This document shows positions 17,286 to 25,370 of a stretch of DNA of 64,000 nucleotides, in pieces. Under the pieces are notes generated by a model. The model did not search any database. It had not been told where the DNA came from and saw nothing but the letters and a program-made list of their open reading frames with translations. A program made the translations under genes and the position numbers. Source of the stretch: Cryobacterium ruanii. GTDB taxonomy: Bacteria > Actinomycetota > Actinomycetes > Actinomycetales > Microbacteriaceae. Position 1 is the stretch's first letter; each line of letters starts with the position of its first letter. Location of the stretch: positions 62,001 to 126,000 of the forward strand of contig NZ_SOHK01000023.1 of the NCBI RefSeq assembly GCF_004404055.1, written 5' to 3'.

Positions 17286-18824
17286 CTAAACCATGGTCAA
17301 TACCCGGGCCGGGTCGGCGAGGATGGTTCCGACATCGGCGAGAAAGCGGGAACCCTGCTCGCCGTCGACCAGGCGGTGGTCGAACGACAGGCTGAGCGTG
17401 AGCACCTTGCGCAGGGCGACCTGCCCGCGGTACTCCCACGGCTGTGAGCGGATGCTGCCCAGCGCGAGGATCGCCGCCTCCCCCGGATTAAGGATGGGGG
17501 TACCCGCATCGATACCGAAGACCCCGATATTGGTGATGGTGATCGTGCTGCCGGCCAGCGCCGCCGGCGTGGTCGTTCCGGCCCTGGCCGCCGTGGTGAG
17601 TTCGGCGAGCGCGGCGGCGAGGCCGCGCAGGTCGAGCCGTTCGGCATCCGGAATGTTCGGCACGAGCAGGCCGCGGGGGGTGGCCGCGGCGATGCCGAGG
17701 TTCACGTGGTGGAATTGCACGATTTCGCCGGCCGGCTCATCCCATCGGGTGTTCACCGCTGGAGTGCGGCCGACCGCGAGGCAGAGCGCCTTGGCCACCA
17801 CGGCGAGGATGCCGATGCCCGCGTCGGCAAACTGACGGTCGCCACTCAGGGACTCGAGCAGCTCGACGACGGGTGTGACGTCGATCGTGAGGAACTCGGT
17901 CACGTGCGGCGCCGTGAAAGCGCTCTGCACCATGGCGGCGGCCGTGAGCTTGCGCAGGCTCTTGATCGGCGTGCGGGTCTCGCGCTCGAACGCTCCGGCT
18001 CCGGCTCCGGCACCGGTACCGGCACCGGGCAGCGTGCCCGAGGGGTGGGGCGTCGTTGTGTGCAGGCCTGGCTCCGGCACGGAGTGGGTGAGGTGGGCGC
18101 GCACGTCGTCGCGGGTGATCAAGCCGTCGCGCCCGGTTCCGGTGACGGTGGTCAGGTCGACCCCGAGGTCACGTGCCAGCGCGCGCACCGGCGGCGTCGA
18201 GCGCGGTCGCTCCCCAGGCAATGCTGCGGCCGGTTGGTCTACAGCTGCCGCGGCGAGCGTCAACGGGTCTAGCGCGGCATCCGCTGCCGTGCGCGGTTGC
18301 GTGAATGGCGCGACCGGTGTTTTCCGATCAGCGAGAGCAGCCTGATCGGACGCAGGCCGGTCGACCACGACCGGCAGGCCGCCGCCCTGGCGGGCCCGGC
18401 GATGGGGATGACCGCCGCGCTCCACTGCGGGACCATAGCCGACCAGGTTGGCCTCGCGCTGCTCGACGGGTGCGAGTACTGGTGCGGGTACTGGTACTGG
18501 TGCGGGTAATGGTGCGGGTGCGGGTACTGGTGCGGGTGCGGGTGCGGGTGCGGCAGCATCCGCTGTCGGAGGCGTGTCAGGTTCGCCGCCGATATCGAAG
18601 CTGACGATAGGTTCGCCGACGTGCACGACCACACCGGCCGGCTGATGCAGTACGCGCACGACCCCGGCGAAGGGGCTCGGCAGTTCGACGACCGCTTTGG
18701 CCGTTTCAACGTCGGCGATGTGCTGGTTGAGGGTGACTTCGTCGCCCGGCGCCACGAGCCAGGCCACGATCTCGCTCTCGGTAAGCCCCTCACCGAGGTC
18801 GGGCAGTTTGAAGATCTTGATCAT
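17286..18824 (-). CDS. bkdC: branched-chain 2-oxo acid dehydrogenase E2 (dihydrolipoamide acyltransferase)
   Basis: A 512-residue E2 with one lipoyl domain (residues 1-80, lipoyl Lys K43 in VETAKAVVE), a long Ala/Pro linker (about 85-120), a peripheral-subunit-binding domain (VRALARDLGVDLTTVTGTG, about 200-235) and a CoA acyltransferase domain ending with the active-site SFDHRLVDGEQG. It transfers the branched acyl group to CoA. It is the last gene of bkdABC; its ATG overlaps the bkdB stop by 4 bases. No E3 gene is adjacent, so a shared lipoamide dehydrogenase must serve the complex. Confidence 0.94.
   Translation of the reverse strand: MIKIFKLPDLGEGLTESEIVAWLVAPGDEVTLNQHIADVETAKAVVELPSPFAGVVRVLHQPAGVVVHVGEPIVSFDIGGEPDTPPTADAAAPAPAPAPVPAPAPLPAPVPVPAPVLAPVEQREANLVGYGPAVERGGHPHRRARQGGGLPVVVDRPASDQAALADRKTPVAPFTQPRTAADAALDPLTLAAAAVDQPAAALPGERPRSTPPVRALARDLGVDLTTVTGTGRDGLITRDDVRAHLTHSVPEPGLHTTTPHPSGTLPGAGTGAGAGAGAFERETRTPIKSLRKLTAAAMVQSAFTAPHVTEFLTIDVTPVVELLESLSGDRQFADAGIGILAVVAKALCLAVGRTPAVNTRWDEPAGEIVQFHHVNLGIAAATPRGLLVPNIPDAERLDLRGLAAALAELTTAARAGTTTPAALAGSTITITNIGVFGIDAGTPILNPGEAAILALGSIRSQPWEYRGQVALRKVLTLSLSFDHRLVDGEQGSRFLADVGTILADPARVLTMV
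18472..18553. repeat. low-complexity GGTGCGGGTA-type repeats encoding the E2 linker
   Basis: Irregular repeats of GGTGCGGGTACTGGT-like units lie inside bkdC and encode the Ala/Pro hinge after the lipoyl domain. Such linkers are normal for E2 proteins. The DNA repetition makes length variation by slippage likely. Confidence 0.85.
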
Positions 18825-19894
18825 CGGCGCCCCATGACCCGGTCGACGCCGTCGAGAATACGGTCGAGGTCGGGCAGGTGGTGGCTTTCGAGTTTGGCCG
18901 GCGGGTACGGCACGTCGAAGCCGGTCACCCGCACCGGCGCGGCTTCCAGGTAGCTGAAGCAGCGTTCAGTGACGGTCGCGATGATCTCGCCGCCGAGCCC
19001 GCCCGACTGGGCCGCCTCGTGGGTCACGACGAGACGCCCGGTCTTCTGAACGGATGCCTCCACCACCGCGTAGTCCACCGGTGACAGTGAGCGCAGGTCG
19101 ATGACTTCGATCGACACGCCCTCGTCAAGAGCGGCGAGCGCCGCGTCGCGCGCCGTAGACACGAGCGCGCCGTAGGCGAGGAGCGTGACATCCGTTCCTG
19201 GGCGCACGATGACGGCCTGGTCCATCGGGGTACCCAGTTCGGGAACGACCTCACCCTTGACGTGATAACGACGTTTGGGCTCGAAGTAGAGCACCGGGTC
19301 GTCACTCGCGATGGCCTGCCGAATGAGACTGTAGGCGTCCTGGGCGTTGGAGACGGCGATCACGCGCAGGCCGGAGGTGTGCGTGAAGTAGGCCTCGGGC
19401 GACTCGGAGTGGTGTTCGGCCGCTCCGATGCCACCGCCGAACGGCACCCGGATGGTGATCGGCATGCGCACGGCGCCCTGGGTACGGTAGTGGAACTTGG
19501 CGACCTGGCTGACGATCTGGTCGAAACCGGGAAAGATGAAGCCGTCGAACTGGATCTCACAGACCGGGCGGTAGCCGCGGTAGGCGAGGCCGACCGCGGT
19601 GCCGATGATCGCGGATTCGGCGAGCGGCGTGTCGATGACCCGGCGAGCGCCGAACTGGGCGAGCAGGTCGCTCGTTACACGGAAGACGCCGCCGAGGGCT
19701 CCGATGTCTTCGCCGAGCAGCACAACCCTGGGGTCGTCGAGCATGGCCTGGCGCAGGCCCTCGTTGATAGCCTTGCCCATGGTAAGCGTCTTGGTCTCCC
19801 TCAGGGGAGTGGGGGCCGGGTCCGTGTAGGCCGGCACAGCGAGGCCGGGGACGGTCGACACGGTGGCGGGGGTCATCAGGGTGGTCATGGTCAT
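18821..19894 (-). CDS. bkdB: branched-chain 2-oxo acid dehydrogenase E1 beta
   Basis: A 357-residue transketolase-like beta subunit of the thiamine-diphosphate E1. Hallmarks are GKAINEGLRQAMLDDPRVVLLGEDIG at the start of the domain, FGGGIGAAEHHSESPEAYF and GLRVIAVSNAQDAYSLI. Starts are possible at GTG 19897 or ATG 19894. I give the ATG, which forms a TGATG overlap with the bkdA stop, and a GGAAAGG site precedes both. It pairs with bkdA to decarboxylate the 2-oxo acids of leucine, isoleucine and valine. The first 30 residues are Thr/Pro-rich and poorly conserved. Confidence 0.94.
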   Translation of the reverse strand: MTMTTLMTPATVSTVPGLAVPAYTDPAPTPLRETKTLTMGKAINEGLRQAMLDDPRVVLLGEDIGALGGVFRVTSDLLAQFGARRVIDTPLAESAIIGTAVGLAYRGYRPVCEIQFDGFIFPGFDQIVSQVAKFHYRTQGAVRMPITIRVPFGGGIGAAEHHSESPEAYFTHTSGLRVIAVSNAQDAYSLIRQAIASDDPVLYFEPKRRYHVKGEVVPELGTPMDQAVIVRPGTDVTLLAYGALVSTARDAALAALDEGVSIEVIDLRSLSPVDYAVVEASVQKTGRLVVTHEAAQSGGLGGEIIATVTERCFSYLEAAPVRVTGFDVPYPPAKLESHHLPDLDRILDGVDRVMGRR

Positions 19895-21009
19895 CACGCC
19901 TTTCCGTTCTGTTCTGCACCGCTCTGTTCTGCACCGCCGAAGCTCGTGAGGTACCCGGCGTAGTCGGTGCGCTGGCGCTCGAGGGTGGCGTTTGGGGTGA
20001 CGTAGACGTGGTCGAACACGCTCAGCGGTTCGGGGTCCGGCATGCCGATGCAGCCGGCCCGCAGTTCGACTGCCGCGGCGTCGGCGAGGGCCGCAGTGGC
20101 TTCCTCGACCTCGGGGGTGATCTCACCGAGACTGGTCAACAGCCGGTGCAGGCGCAGCAGGGGGTCCCGCGTCTTCCACGCGGCGAGTTCGGCCGGGTCT
20201 CGGTAGCGGGTGGGGTCATCCGCTGTGGTGTGCGGCCCCATGCGGTAGGTGACGGCTTCGACGAAGGTGGGGCCGCCGCCGGTGCGGGCCCGGTCGAGGG
20301 CGATGCGGGTGGCCGCCAGCACCGCGATCACATCATTGCCGTCGACGCGAAGGCTCGGAATGCCGAAGCCCGGCGCGCGATCGGCGATGTTGCGGTGCGC
20401 CTGCACCCCGACCGGCTCGGAGATGGCCCAGTGGTTGTTTTGGCAGAAGAAGACCACCGGGGCCTGGAAACTCGCCGCGAAGACCATGGCCTCGTTGACG
20501 TCGCCCTCGCTCGTGGCACCGTCGCCGAAGTAGGCGATGGCGACGGAGTCGACTTCGTCGCGCTGCGCGCCGAGCGCCCACCCGGTGGCGTGCAGGGTCT
20601 GCGCGCCGATGATGATCGCCGGGGTGGCCAGATTGACGGTGTAGGGATCCCAGCCGGACTGGGCGTTACCGCGCCACACCTTGACGATGTCGGTCAGTTT
20701 GACTCCGCGGCAGTAGGCGACCGCGTTCTCGCGGTAGCTCGGAAAGGCGAAGTCGTCACTGCGCAGGGCGCGGGCCGAGCCGACCTGGGCAGCTTCCTGG
20801 CCGAGCAGCGGCGGCCACAGGCCGAGTTCGCCCTGGCGTTGCAGGGCGGTCGCCTCGGTATCGAGGCGGCGCACCACGACCATGTCACGGTACAGCGCGA
20901 GCAGGGCCGCCCCGTCGAGATCTTCGACCCACGAGTCGAAGTCCGGGCGGGGCATCCGCTCGCCGTCAAGCGAGAGGAGCTGCACCGGCTGGAGGGATGA
21001 ATCAATCAT
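19894..21009 (-). CDS. bkdA: branched-chain 2-oxo acid dehydrogenase E1 alpha
   Basis: A 371-residue alpha subunit. The thiamine-diphosphate motif YFGDGATSEGDVNEAM...QNNHWAIS is near residues 165-205 and the conserved FPSYRENAVAYCRG is near 90. YRMGPHTTADDPTRYR is the phosphorylation-loop equivalent that orders the active site. It opens the bkdABC operon; the ATG follows a GGAGC site. The order and spacing match pdhABC/bkdABC (Rv2497c-Rv2495c), which in M. tuberculosis encodes branched-chain and not pyruvate dehydrogenase. It is divergent from an Lrp/AsnC gene. Confidence 0.94.
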   Translation of the reverse strand: MIDSSLQPVQLLSLDGERMPRPDFDSWVEDLDGAALLALYRDMVVVRRLDTEATALQRQGELGLWPPLLGQEAAQVGSARALRSDDFAFPSYRENAVAYCRGVKLTDIVKVWRGNAQSGWDPYTVNLATPAIIIGAQTLHATGWALGAQRDEVDSVAIAYFGDGATSEGDVNEAMVFAASFQAPVVFFCQNNHWAISEPVGVQAHRNIADRAPGFGIPSLRVDGNDVIAVLAATRIALDRARTGGGPTFVEAVTYRMGPHTTADDPTRYRDPAELAAWKTRDPLLRLHRLLTSLGEITPEVEEATAALADAAAVELRAGCIGMPDPEPLSVFDHVYVTPNATLERQRTDYAGYLTSFGGAEQSGAEQNGKA

Positions 21010-21074
21010 GGGTAGCTCCGAGCGTCATTGCTAAAGTTGACGTGAGCCTATGTCGACGTAGCAGGGAGCACAAC

Positions 21075-21091
21075 CACTATCAAAAATAGTG
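21075..21091. promoter_or_regulatory. candidate Lrp/AsnC operator in the bkdA-lrp gap
   Basis: CACTAT-CAAAA-ATAGTG is a perfect inverted repeat with 6-base arms and a 5-base centre. A further CACTAT half site at 21138-21143 overlaps the regulator's ATG. Length and spacing suit a dimer site of an Lrp-type protein. It lies 66 bases upstream of bkdA and about 50 bases upstream of the regulator gene. Confidence 0.5.
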
Positions 21092-21140
21092 AGCAGAGTG
21101 CCCTATTCAAGCGCGCCGGTCCATGTTAATGTTTTGCACT

Positions 21141-21605
21141 ATGTACAGCCTTGACAAGACCGACACGAAGCTTCTCCAGGCGCTCTCCGCCGACCCGCGC
21201 AGCACCTTTGTTGCACTCGCCGACACGCTGGGCCTGTCCCGCAATACCGTGCAGGCCCGAATGAAACGCCTGGAAGACTCTGGCGCCTTTCTCGGCTTCG
21301 ATCGTCGCATCAATCCGGCCGCGCTCGGCTATCCGCTGACCGCGTTCATCGAGGTTCACGTGCAGCAGAAACGGCTCGCCCAGATCGTGATCGACCTCGC
21401 TCAGATCCCCGAGATCGTGCAGGCGCACGGAATGAGCGGGCAGACCGACCTGCTCGTGCGGGTGGTCTGTACGGATGCCGCAGACCTGTTCCGCATTGAC
21501 GGAACCATCCTCGCCTGCGACGGGGTCGAACGCACCGAGACCTCGCTCGCGATGGGCGAGGTCATCCCGTATCGTCTCACCCCGCTGCTCGACCGTCGCG
21601 GGTAA
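21141..21605 (+). CDS. Lrp/AsnC family regulator (BkdR-like)
   Basis: A 154-residue regulator. The N-terminal winged helix (LDKTDTKLLQALSADPRSTFV...LGLSRNTVQARMKRLE) is followed by a RAM ligand-binding domain (FIEVHVQQKRLAQIV, VRVVCTDAADLFRI). It is divergent from bkdABC. In pseudomonads an Lrp-type BkdR controls the same dehydrogenase in response to branched-chain amino acids, so a similar role here is likely. The start could also be at 21123, which lacks a ribosome site and adds six residues; ATG at 21141 gives the usual family N-terminus. Confidence 0.9.
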   Translation: MYSLDKTDTKLLQALSADPRSTFVALADTLGLSRNTVQARMKRLEDSGAFLGFDRRINPAALGYPLTAFIEVHVQQKRLAQIVIDLAQIPEIVQAHGMSGQTDLLVRVVCTDAADLFRIDGTILACDGVERTETSLAMGEVIPYRLTPLLDRRG

Positions 21606-21615
21606 CGATATCTAT

Positions 21616-21644
21616 TTGCGAAAGTCTTCATATACTTATATAAA
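21616..21644 (+). promoter_or_regulatory. promoter of the Ehr-type operon
   Basis: TTGCGA (21616-21621) and TATAAA (21639-21644) are spaced by exactly 17 bases in an AT-rich island that stands out from the GC-rich surroundings. Transcription would start near 21651, leaving a leader of roughly 135 bases before the first gene. The overlapping ATACTTATATAAAG stretch resembles a sequence in front of the ArsR gene at 29335-29348. Confidence 0.55.
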
Positions 21645-21787
21645 GAAGTAATGGACTTATACGCGCCGGTAGTCTTGCACTCAACCAGACGTATCGCAGA
21701 ATCCGTCGCCTGCCCTTCACCCTTCGACTTCGCGCTTCCCACAGAAGGCACCAGCTTCGTGAACATGCATGCACACCGGGGACTCGT

Positions 21788-22273
21788 ATGAGTTTCCTGC
21801 GATTGGCCACCCTGATCCGTCACGGCGCAAGGATCGCCGAACCGGCACCGCCCGCTCCGCCGCTTTTTGCCGGAGCCGAGGCGCTCGGCGGCAGCGTGCA
21901 GGTGCGCTTCATCAATGCCGGCGGCTGCAATGACTGTGCACTCGAAGTCTCGGCCGCCTTCGGTCCGGTCTACGACGTCGAACGCTATGGCGCGCGCCTG
22001 GTTCCCTCGCCGCGGCACGCCGACGTGCTCCTCATCGTCGGCAGCGTCACCCGCAACATGGCGGAGCCGCTGCGCCGCACCATCGAGGCCACCCCCACCC
22101 CCCGGTTTGTGATTGCGGTCGGTGACTGCGCTCTGAACGGCGGTGCCTTTCGCGACGGTTACGGCATCGTGGGGCCCGTTTCTGACTTCGTGCACGTCGA
22201 TATCGAGGTTCCGGGCAGCCCGCCGGAACCGGCCGATATCGTGCGGGCCCTGCGCCGGATAACCGGCCGATGA
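21788..22273 (+). CDS. NuoB/HycG-like small subunit of an Ehr complex, lacking one Fe-S cysteine
   Basis: A 161-residue homologue of the complex I PSST / group 4 hydrogenase small subunit, which holds the proximal [4Fe-4S] cluster next to the quinone/NiFe site. C47 and C50 (GGCNDCALE) and C114 (VGDCALNGG) match three ligands. The fourth, normally in VPGCPP, is serine (VPGSPP, S144, codon AGC). The cluster may therefore be Ser-ligated, a 3Fe form, or absent. First gene of a tightly coupled six-gene operon, with an ATGA overlap to the next gene; a GGGGA site precedes the ATG. It corresponds to Rv0082 in the M. tuberculosis Rv0081-Rv0087 cluster. Confidence 0.88.
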   Translation: MSFLRLATLIRHGARIAEPAPPAPPLFAGAEALGGSVQVRFINAGGCNDCALEVSAAFGPVYDVERYGARLVPSPRHADVLLIVGSVTRNMAEPLRRTIEATPTPRFVIAVGDCALNGGAFRDGYGIVGPVSDFVHVDIEVPGSPPEPADIVRALRRITGR

Positions 22274-24408
22274 CCGCCATCGGAGCCGAACTGCTCCTGC
22301 AGACCGAGATCGGTGCGGGACTGCTCCCACAAACCGCCATCGGAGCCGAACTGCTCCTGCAGACCGAGATCGGTGCGGGACTGCTCCCACAAACCGCCAT
22401 CGGAGCCGGACTGCTCCTGCAACTCGGTCTCGGTGCGCTCGCCGTGGTGAGCGGTCTCATGGCCGCACCGTCCTTACGGTCGCGGGCGGGCGGCATCCTC
22501 TGCACCCTCCTTGCCGTGACCGGCTTGGCCACCGGCCTCGGGGCGCTGCTCGGCGCCACCGGCGGCCTGCTCATTCCGATCGCCCTTCCAATGGATCCGC
22601 TAGTGCTGGCCCCCGACCGCTTGGGTGGCCTGTTCATGCTCGTCGTCTCCGGCGTCGGCATTCTCGTGTCGCTCTACTCCATGAGTTCCACTCGGGGAGC
22701 CGACGCGAGCCGCACCGCCTGGGTGGCCATGCCGGTCTTCCTCGTGGGCATGCAGCTCGTACCGGCTGCGACCGACTCTGTCTCGTTCCTGCTGGCCTGG
22801 GAGATCATGACACTCGGCTCCACCGTGCTGCTGCTCGCCGACCATGCCAGCCGCGCCACGGTCGCCTCCGCCAGCATCTGGTATTCGGCTATGTCGCAGC
22901 TGAGTTTCTTCTTCATCCTGGCCGGATTCGCGGTGCTCGCCGCTGCATCGGGCGGCACGAGCTTCACCAGCCTGCAGGCCGTCGAACCCGGCTCCTGGCC
23001 GGCGAACCTGGCTTTCGTACTCCTTTTACTCGGATTTGGCGGCAAGGCCGAACTCGTGCCGCTGCACGTCTGGGTACCCCGGGTGCTGCCCGAAGCGCCC
23101 AGTCACGTCTCGGCCGCCATGAGCGGCGCCATGGTCAAGATCGGCGTCTATGGCGGCCTGCTGGTCTGCGTTCGCCTGCTGCCCGACGGCCCGCCCTGGT
23201 GGGGCATCGCGATCATGCTCGTGGGCGGCGTATCCGCTCTCTACGGCATTCTGCAGGCCTCCGTGTCGAGCGATCTCAAGGTTCTGCTCGCCTACTCGAC
23301 CACCGAGAACATGGGCCTGGTCTTTCTCGGACTCGGGGCGAGCATGCTGCTGCGCGGCTTCGACGCCACAGCGGCAGCGGATGCCGCGCTCGTCGCCGCT
23401 CTGCTGCTCACCATCAGCCACGCCGCGTTCAAATCGACCCTGTTCCTCGGCGCCGGCGCGATCATCCACGCCACCGGAGAACGCAACCTCGACCGGCTCG
23501 GCGGGCTCGGTGCCCGCATGCCGGTGACCGCCGCCGCGTTCGGCATTGCAAGCCTCGGCGCGGCCGCCATCCCGATCACGAGCGGCTTCGTCGCCGAGTG
23601 GATGCTGCTGCAGTCGCTCATCCACGGTGGTCGCCTTGACGGGGCGGTCGTCTCGGTCGCGGCATCCGTTGCCATGCCGCTGGCCGTCGCCGTGATCGCA
23701 CTGACCGCCGGCCTCGCCCTGCTCACTTTCGTGAAGGCCTACGGCATCGCTTTTCTCGCGCGGCCGCGCAGCGCAGCGGCAGCGGATGCCCGTGAGGTGC
23801 CGCGGCTCATGCAGCTCGCCCTCGCCCTCGGCGCGCTGTTCGTGCTCGCCCTCGGGCTGCTCCCCGGGCCGATCGCCGCGCTCGTTGCGCACACGGTCAG
23901 CTCGAACCCGACAACCGCCGTGCAGTCGGTCGGCCTCGGCGGCGTCTCGCTGCCGGGTATCGGGGCGGTGCTCGACCCGATCATGCTCGTCGTGCTGTCG
24001 GCACTGGTCGCCATCCCGGTGATCGTCTCGATCATCGTGTCGGCCCGCCGGCATCCGCATCGCACGGTCGACCTGCCATGGGGTGGTGGCGGCTCCCGCG
24101 CCAGGCCGCGCATGCAGTACACCGCAACCTCCTACGCCGAGCCGCTCGTGCGGGTGTTCGACGACGTGCTCAAGCCGTCCCGCGACGTGCAGGTCACCCA
24201 CGTCGCCGAGTCGCGTTATCTGGTGGAACGCGTGCGGGTGGAACAACGCGTCTCGGACATTTTTGAAACCCGGCTGTACCGGCCGGTGCTCAACCTGCTC
24301 CAGCGCTACGGAATCGTCGTACGCCACCTGGCCAACGGCAGCATCCACCGATACCTGTCCTATTCCTTCGTTGCTCTACTGATCGTGCTGATCGTGGTCT
24401 CGCTATGA
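22270..24408 (+). CDS. HyfB/NuoL-like proton-channel subunit of the Ehr complex
   Basis: A 712-residue antiporter-like membrane protein with about 14-16 hydrophobic segments. The proton-channel region has ELVPLHVWVPRVLPEAPSHVSA with the conserved Lys/His pattern, then LLAYSTTENMG and SHAAFKSTLFLGAGAI. A cytosolic-facing C-terminal stretch (SYAEPLVRVFDDVLKP) precedes a last helix, as in HyfB. The first 50 residues are an in-frame tandem repeat of TAIGAELLLQ / TEIGAGLLPQ units with no counterpart known to me. Start overlaps the previous stop (ATGA) and the stop overlaps the next start. Corresponds to Rv0083. Confidence 0.9.
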   Translation: MTAIGAELLLQTEIGAGLLPQTAIGAELLLQTEIGAGLLPQTAIGAGLLLQLGLGALAVVSGLMAAPSLRSRAGGILCTLLAVTGLATGLGALLGATGGLLIPIALPMDPLVLAPDRLGGLFMLVVSGVGILVSLYSMSSTRGADASRTAWVAMPVFLVGMQLVPAATDSVSFLLAWEIMTLGSTVLLLADHASRATVASASIWYSAMSQLSFFFILAGFAVLAAASGGTSFTSLQAVEPGSWPANLAFVLLLLGFGGKAELVPLHVWVPRVLPEAPSHVSAAMSGAMVKIGVYGGLLVCVRLLPDGPPWWGIAIMLVGGVSALYGILQASVSSDLKVLLAYSTTENMGLVFLGLGASMLLRGFDATAAADAALVAALLLTISHAAFKSTLFLGAGAIIHATGERNLDRLGGLGARMPVTAAAFGIASLGAAAIPITSGFVAEWMLLQSLIHGGRLDGAVVSVAASVAMPLAVAVIALTAGLALLTFVKAYGIAFLARPRSAAAADAREVPRLMQLALALGALFVLALGLLPGPIAALVAHTVSSNPTTAVQSVGLGGVSLPGIGAVLDPIMLVVLSALVAIPVIVSIIVSARRHPHRTVDLPWGGGGSRARPRMQYTATSYAEPLVRVFDDVLKPSRDVQVTHVAESRYLVERVRVEQRVSDIFETRLYRPVLNLLQRYGIVVRHLANGSIHRYLSYSFVALLIVLIVVSL
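22273..22422 (+). repeat. 60-bp in-frame tandem repeat at the start of the HyfB-like gene
   Basis: Two identical 60-base units (22273-22332 and 22333-22392) and a 30-base near-identical half unit (22393-22422) encode a 20-residue block, itself made of two 10-residue halves (TAIGAELLLQ and TEIGAGLLPQ). It begins right after the ATG, so repeat number changes would lengthen the N-terminus without a frameshift. Confidence 0.97.
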
Positions 24409-25358
24409 ACACCGCGCTCAGTTCCATCATCATCGCCTCCGTGCAGGTCGTGCTGTTCGTCTTCCTCGCTCCGCTGCTGATGGGCCTGATCCGTCAGGTG
24501 CGGGCCACGATCGAGGGGCGCGCCGGAGCCGGAATCTGGCAGCCCTGGCGTGACGTGCGCAAGCTACTCGCCAAGAACCCCGTGCGTGCCGAAGGCAGCA
24601 GCTGGATGCTCAGGGCCGGGCCGGTCGCCCTTATGGTGTCGAGTCTGCTGCTCTGCGTGCTGCTGCCGCTCGTGGGTACCATCCCGTTCCCGTCCATTCC
24701 GAGCGACCTCTTCGTCATCGTCTCGGTCATGCTCATCGGCGTCGTCGCACTCGCCCTGGTCGGGCTCGACGGCGGAACCGCATTCGGAGGCATGGGGTCG
24801 AGCCGGCACATGACCGTTGCCGCTCTCGTCGAACCCACGCTGTTGCTCTCGGTCTACGCCCTGTCGATCCCCGCTGGGACCAGCACCATCTCGGCCATCG
24901 TCGAAACCCGGCTGCTCTCCCCCGAGGTCATCATCTCACCGGTCAGCGTGCTCGCCCTCGTGGCCCTGTCGATCGCAATCATGGCCGAAACGGCCCGTCT
25001 GCCGATCGACAATCCGGGCACCCACCTCGAACTAACCATGCTGCATGAGGCGATGACCCTCGAGGCAAGCGGCCGCGACCTGGCCTGGCTCGAAGTTGGC
25101 TCCTGGCTGAAGCTCGCCGCCCTGCTCGGTCTGGTCAGCAACCTGGTCGTGCCGTGGGGTATCGTGACCGATTTCAGCGCCCTGGGCCTGCTGATTGGCG
25201 TCGTCACCATCGCGGTGAAGGTGCTCGTGCTCGGCGTGCTGCTGAGCGTCGGCGAGATCTTTCTGGCCAAGGTGCGTCTGTTCCAGGTGCCCGAGCTGCT
25301 CGCGGGTTCCTTCGCCCTCGCCTTCCTAGCCGTCACCGCCTCCTACCTGGTCGCCTGA
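24405..25358 (+). CDS. HycD/HyfC (NuoH-like) membrane subunit of the Ehr complex
   Basis: A 317-residue membrane protein with about eight hydrophobic segments. It is the NuoH-type anchor that couples the hydrophilic module to the ion-pumping arm. Markers are GLIRQVRATIEGRAGAGIWQPWRDVRKLLAK near residue 25, MAETARLPIDNPGTHLELTM near 200 and GEIFLAKVRLFQVPELL near the end. The Glu-rich TM5-6 loop is retained. Its ATG overlaps the previous stop by 4 bases. Corresponds to HycD, Rv0084. Confidence 0.93.
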   Translation: MNTALSSIIIASVQVVLFVFLAPLLMGLIRQVRATIEGRAGAGIWQPWRDVRKLLAKNPVRAEGSSWMLRAGPVALMVSSLLLCVLLPLVGTIPFPSIPSDLFVIVSVMLIGVVALALVGLDGGTAFGGMGSSRHMTVAALVEPTLLLSVYALSIPAGTSTISAIVETRLLSPEVIISPVSVLALVALSIAIMAETARLPIDNPGTHLELTMLHEAMTLEASGRDLAWLEVGSWLKLAALLGLVSNLVVPWGIVTDFSALGLLIGVVTIAVKVLVLGVLLSVGEIFLAKVRLFQVPELLAGSFALAFLAVTASYLVA

Positions 25359-25370
25359 GGAGCATCCGTC

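Noticed and set aside
22273-22422. CRISPR-like repeat array
   Set aside because: The 60-base units are contiguous without spacers and encode protein in frame; this is a coding tandem repeat.
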